Assembly (NCBI RefSeq): GCF_028598745.1
Contig: NZ_JAQRFK010000033.1
Coordinates: forward strand, 1 to 34,201
DNA length: 34,201 nucleotides
Source of the DNA: Xenorhabdus sp. IM139775
GTDB taxonomy: Bacteria > Pseudomonadota > Gammaproteobacteria > Enterobacterales > Enterobacteriaceae
Direction of reading: 5' to 3'
The stretch's first letter is position 1. Each line of letters starts with the position of its first letter. The position numbers and the translations under genes are program-made. Positions 33,786-34,201 of the stretch are shown piece by piece. Below the pieces are notes generated by a model. The model saw nothing but the letters and a program-made list of their open reading frames with translations. It ran no database searches and was not told the DNA's origin.

Positions 33786-34201
33786 GAAGACCCTGTATCT
33801 GAATTTGTGTAATTGCCTGTTTTTGGTATGTTTAATTTATCAACTAAAACAGGTGAAAAGATGGACGAAAAACAGTTGCAAGTTCTGGCTACTGAGCTGG
33901 CTAAAAATCTTAAGACTCCCGAAGATCTGAGCCAGCTTTCCCGTTTCCTTAAAAAATTGACCGTTGAAGCGGCTCTTAAGGCAGAACTGACCGCTCATCT
34001 GGGGCATGAAAAACACCAACTGAAATCAGGCTCCAATACCCGTAATGGCTACTCCTCTAAAACCTTGTTGACCTAAGACGGCGAATTAGCGCTGCAAATT
34101 CCCCGTGATCGTGAAAGCACGTTTGACCCCCAAATCGTCAGGAAAAACCAAACGCGGATCACCGGCATGGATGACCAGATACTGGCTTTGTATGCCAGAG
34201 G
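33786..34201 (+). mobile_element. IS256-family insertion sequence, left part
   Basis: An IS whose left end lies near 33786 (about GACCCTGTATCTGAATTTGT), judged from the distance to the transposase start and loss of the neighbouring frame. The inverted repeat partner is outside the window. The element continues past the right edge. Confidence 0.55.
33861..34201 (+). pseudogene. IS256-family transposase, broken by a stop codon, partial
   Basis: The start MDEKQLQVLATELAKNLKTP and HLGHEKHQLKSGSNTRNGYS is typical of IS256/mutator-family transposases. AGGTGAAAAG precedes the ATG. Codon 72 (34074-34076) is TAA where relatives have GAA (TxDGELALQIPRDRE). The frame then continues without other lesions (FDPQIVRKNQTRITGMDDQI) to the window end, so a single nonsense change has disabled it. 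Confidence 0.85.

Noticed and set aside
1-34201. CRISPR arrays, tRNA or rRNA genes
   Set aside because: I saw no regularly spaced repeats with unique spacers, no tRNA-like cloverleaf arms and no rRNA segments anywhere in the window.

Overview
The window reads as enterobacterial chromosome, most likely Xenorhabdus or a close Morganellaceae relative. Core proteins match Escherichia coli gene for gene (glnALG, hemN, yihI, adeP, pstSCAB-phoU, ompR-envZ, greB, tex, feoABC). EnvZ lacks the large periplasmic sensor domain, a trait described for Xenorhabdus EnvZ. This assignment rests on recalled protein families and gene order, not on a database search.

Layout. 1-560: an unrecognised gene fragment whose 5' part lies inside a small inverted-repeat-bounded element. 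600-5111: the nitrogen regulon core glnA-glnL-glnG, with a sigma-54 promoter and NtrC sites. 5227-6060: a MazEF-type toxin-antitoxin pair with a perfect palindromic operator, inserted between glnG and hemN, with a possible older antitoxin remnant behind it. 6171-9827: hemN, yihI and a membrane glycosyltransferase of the GT39 type. 9851-11866: a 2 kb AT-rich islet bounded by 51-bp imperfect direct repeats. It holds a broken hcp (type VI secretion), a broken DUF4225 protein and an intact small membrane protein. 11868-15005: adenine permease adeP with a PurR box, and a divergent SmvA-like drug exporter. 15028-17584: an amino-acid ABC transporter (binding protein and two permeases) with no ATPase gene. 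17698-22460: phoU and pstBACS behind tandem Pho boxes. 22487-24213: envZ-ompR. 24401-27531: greB, inverted relative to E. coli, and tex. 27924-31008: feoABC with an FNR site and a Fur box. 31107-34201: an accessory region with an MFS exporter, a cysteine desulfurase with a damaged N-terminus, an upstream open frame cut by a mobile element, and the start of a broken IS256-type transposase.

The core blocks serve nutrient sensing and uptake: nitrogen (NtrBC, glutamine synthetase), phosphate (Pst/PhoU), ferrous iron (Feo), purines (AdeP) and osmotic response (EnvZ/OmpR). The accessory pieces sit between these blocks. Three of them (hcp, the DUF4225 gene, the transposase) carry in-frame TAA codons. 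The least explained parts are the repeat-bounded Hcp/DUF4225 islet and the desulfurase-exporter pair with its unidentified upstream frame.
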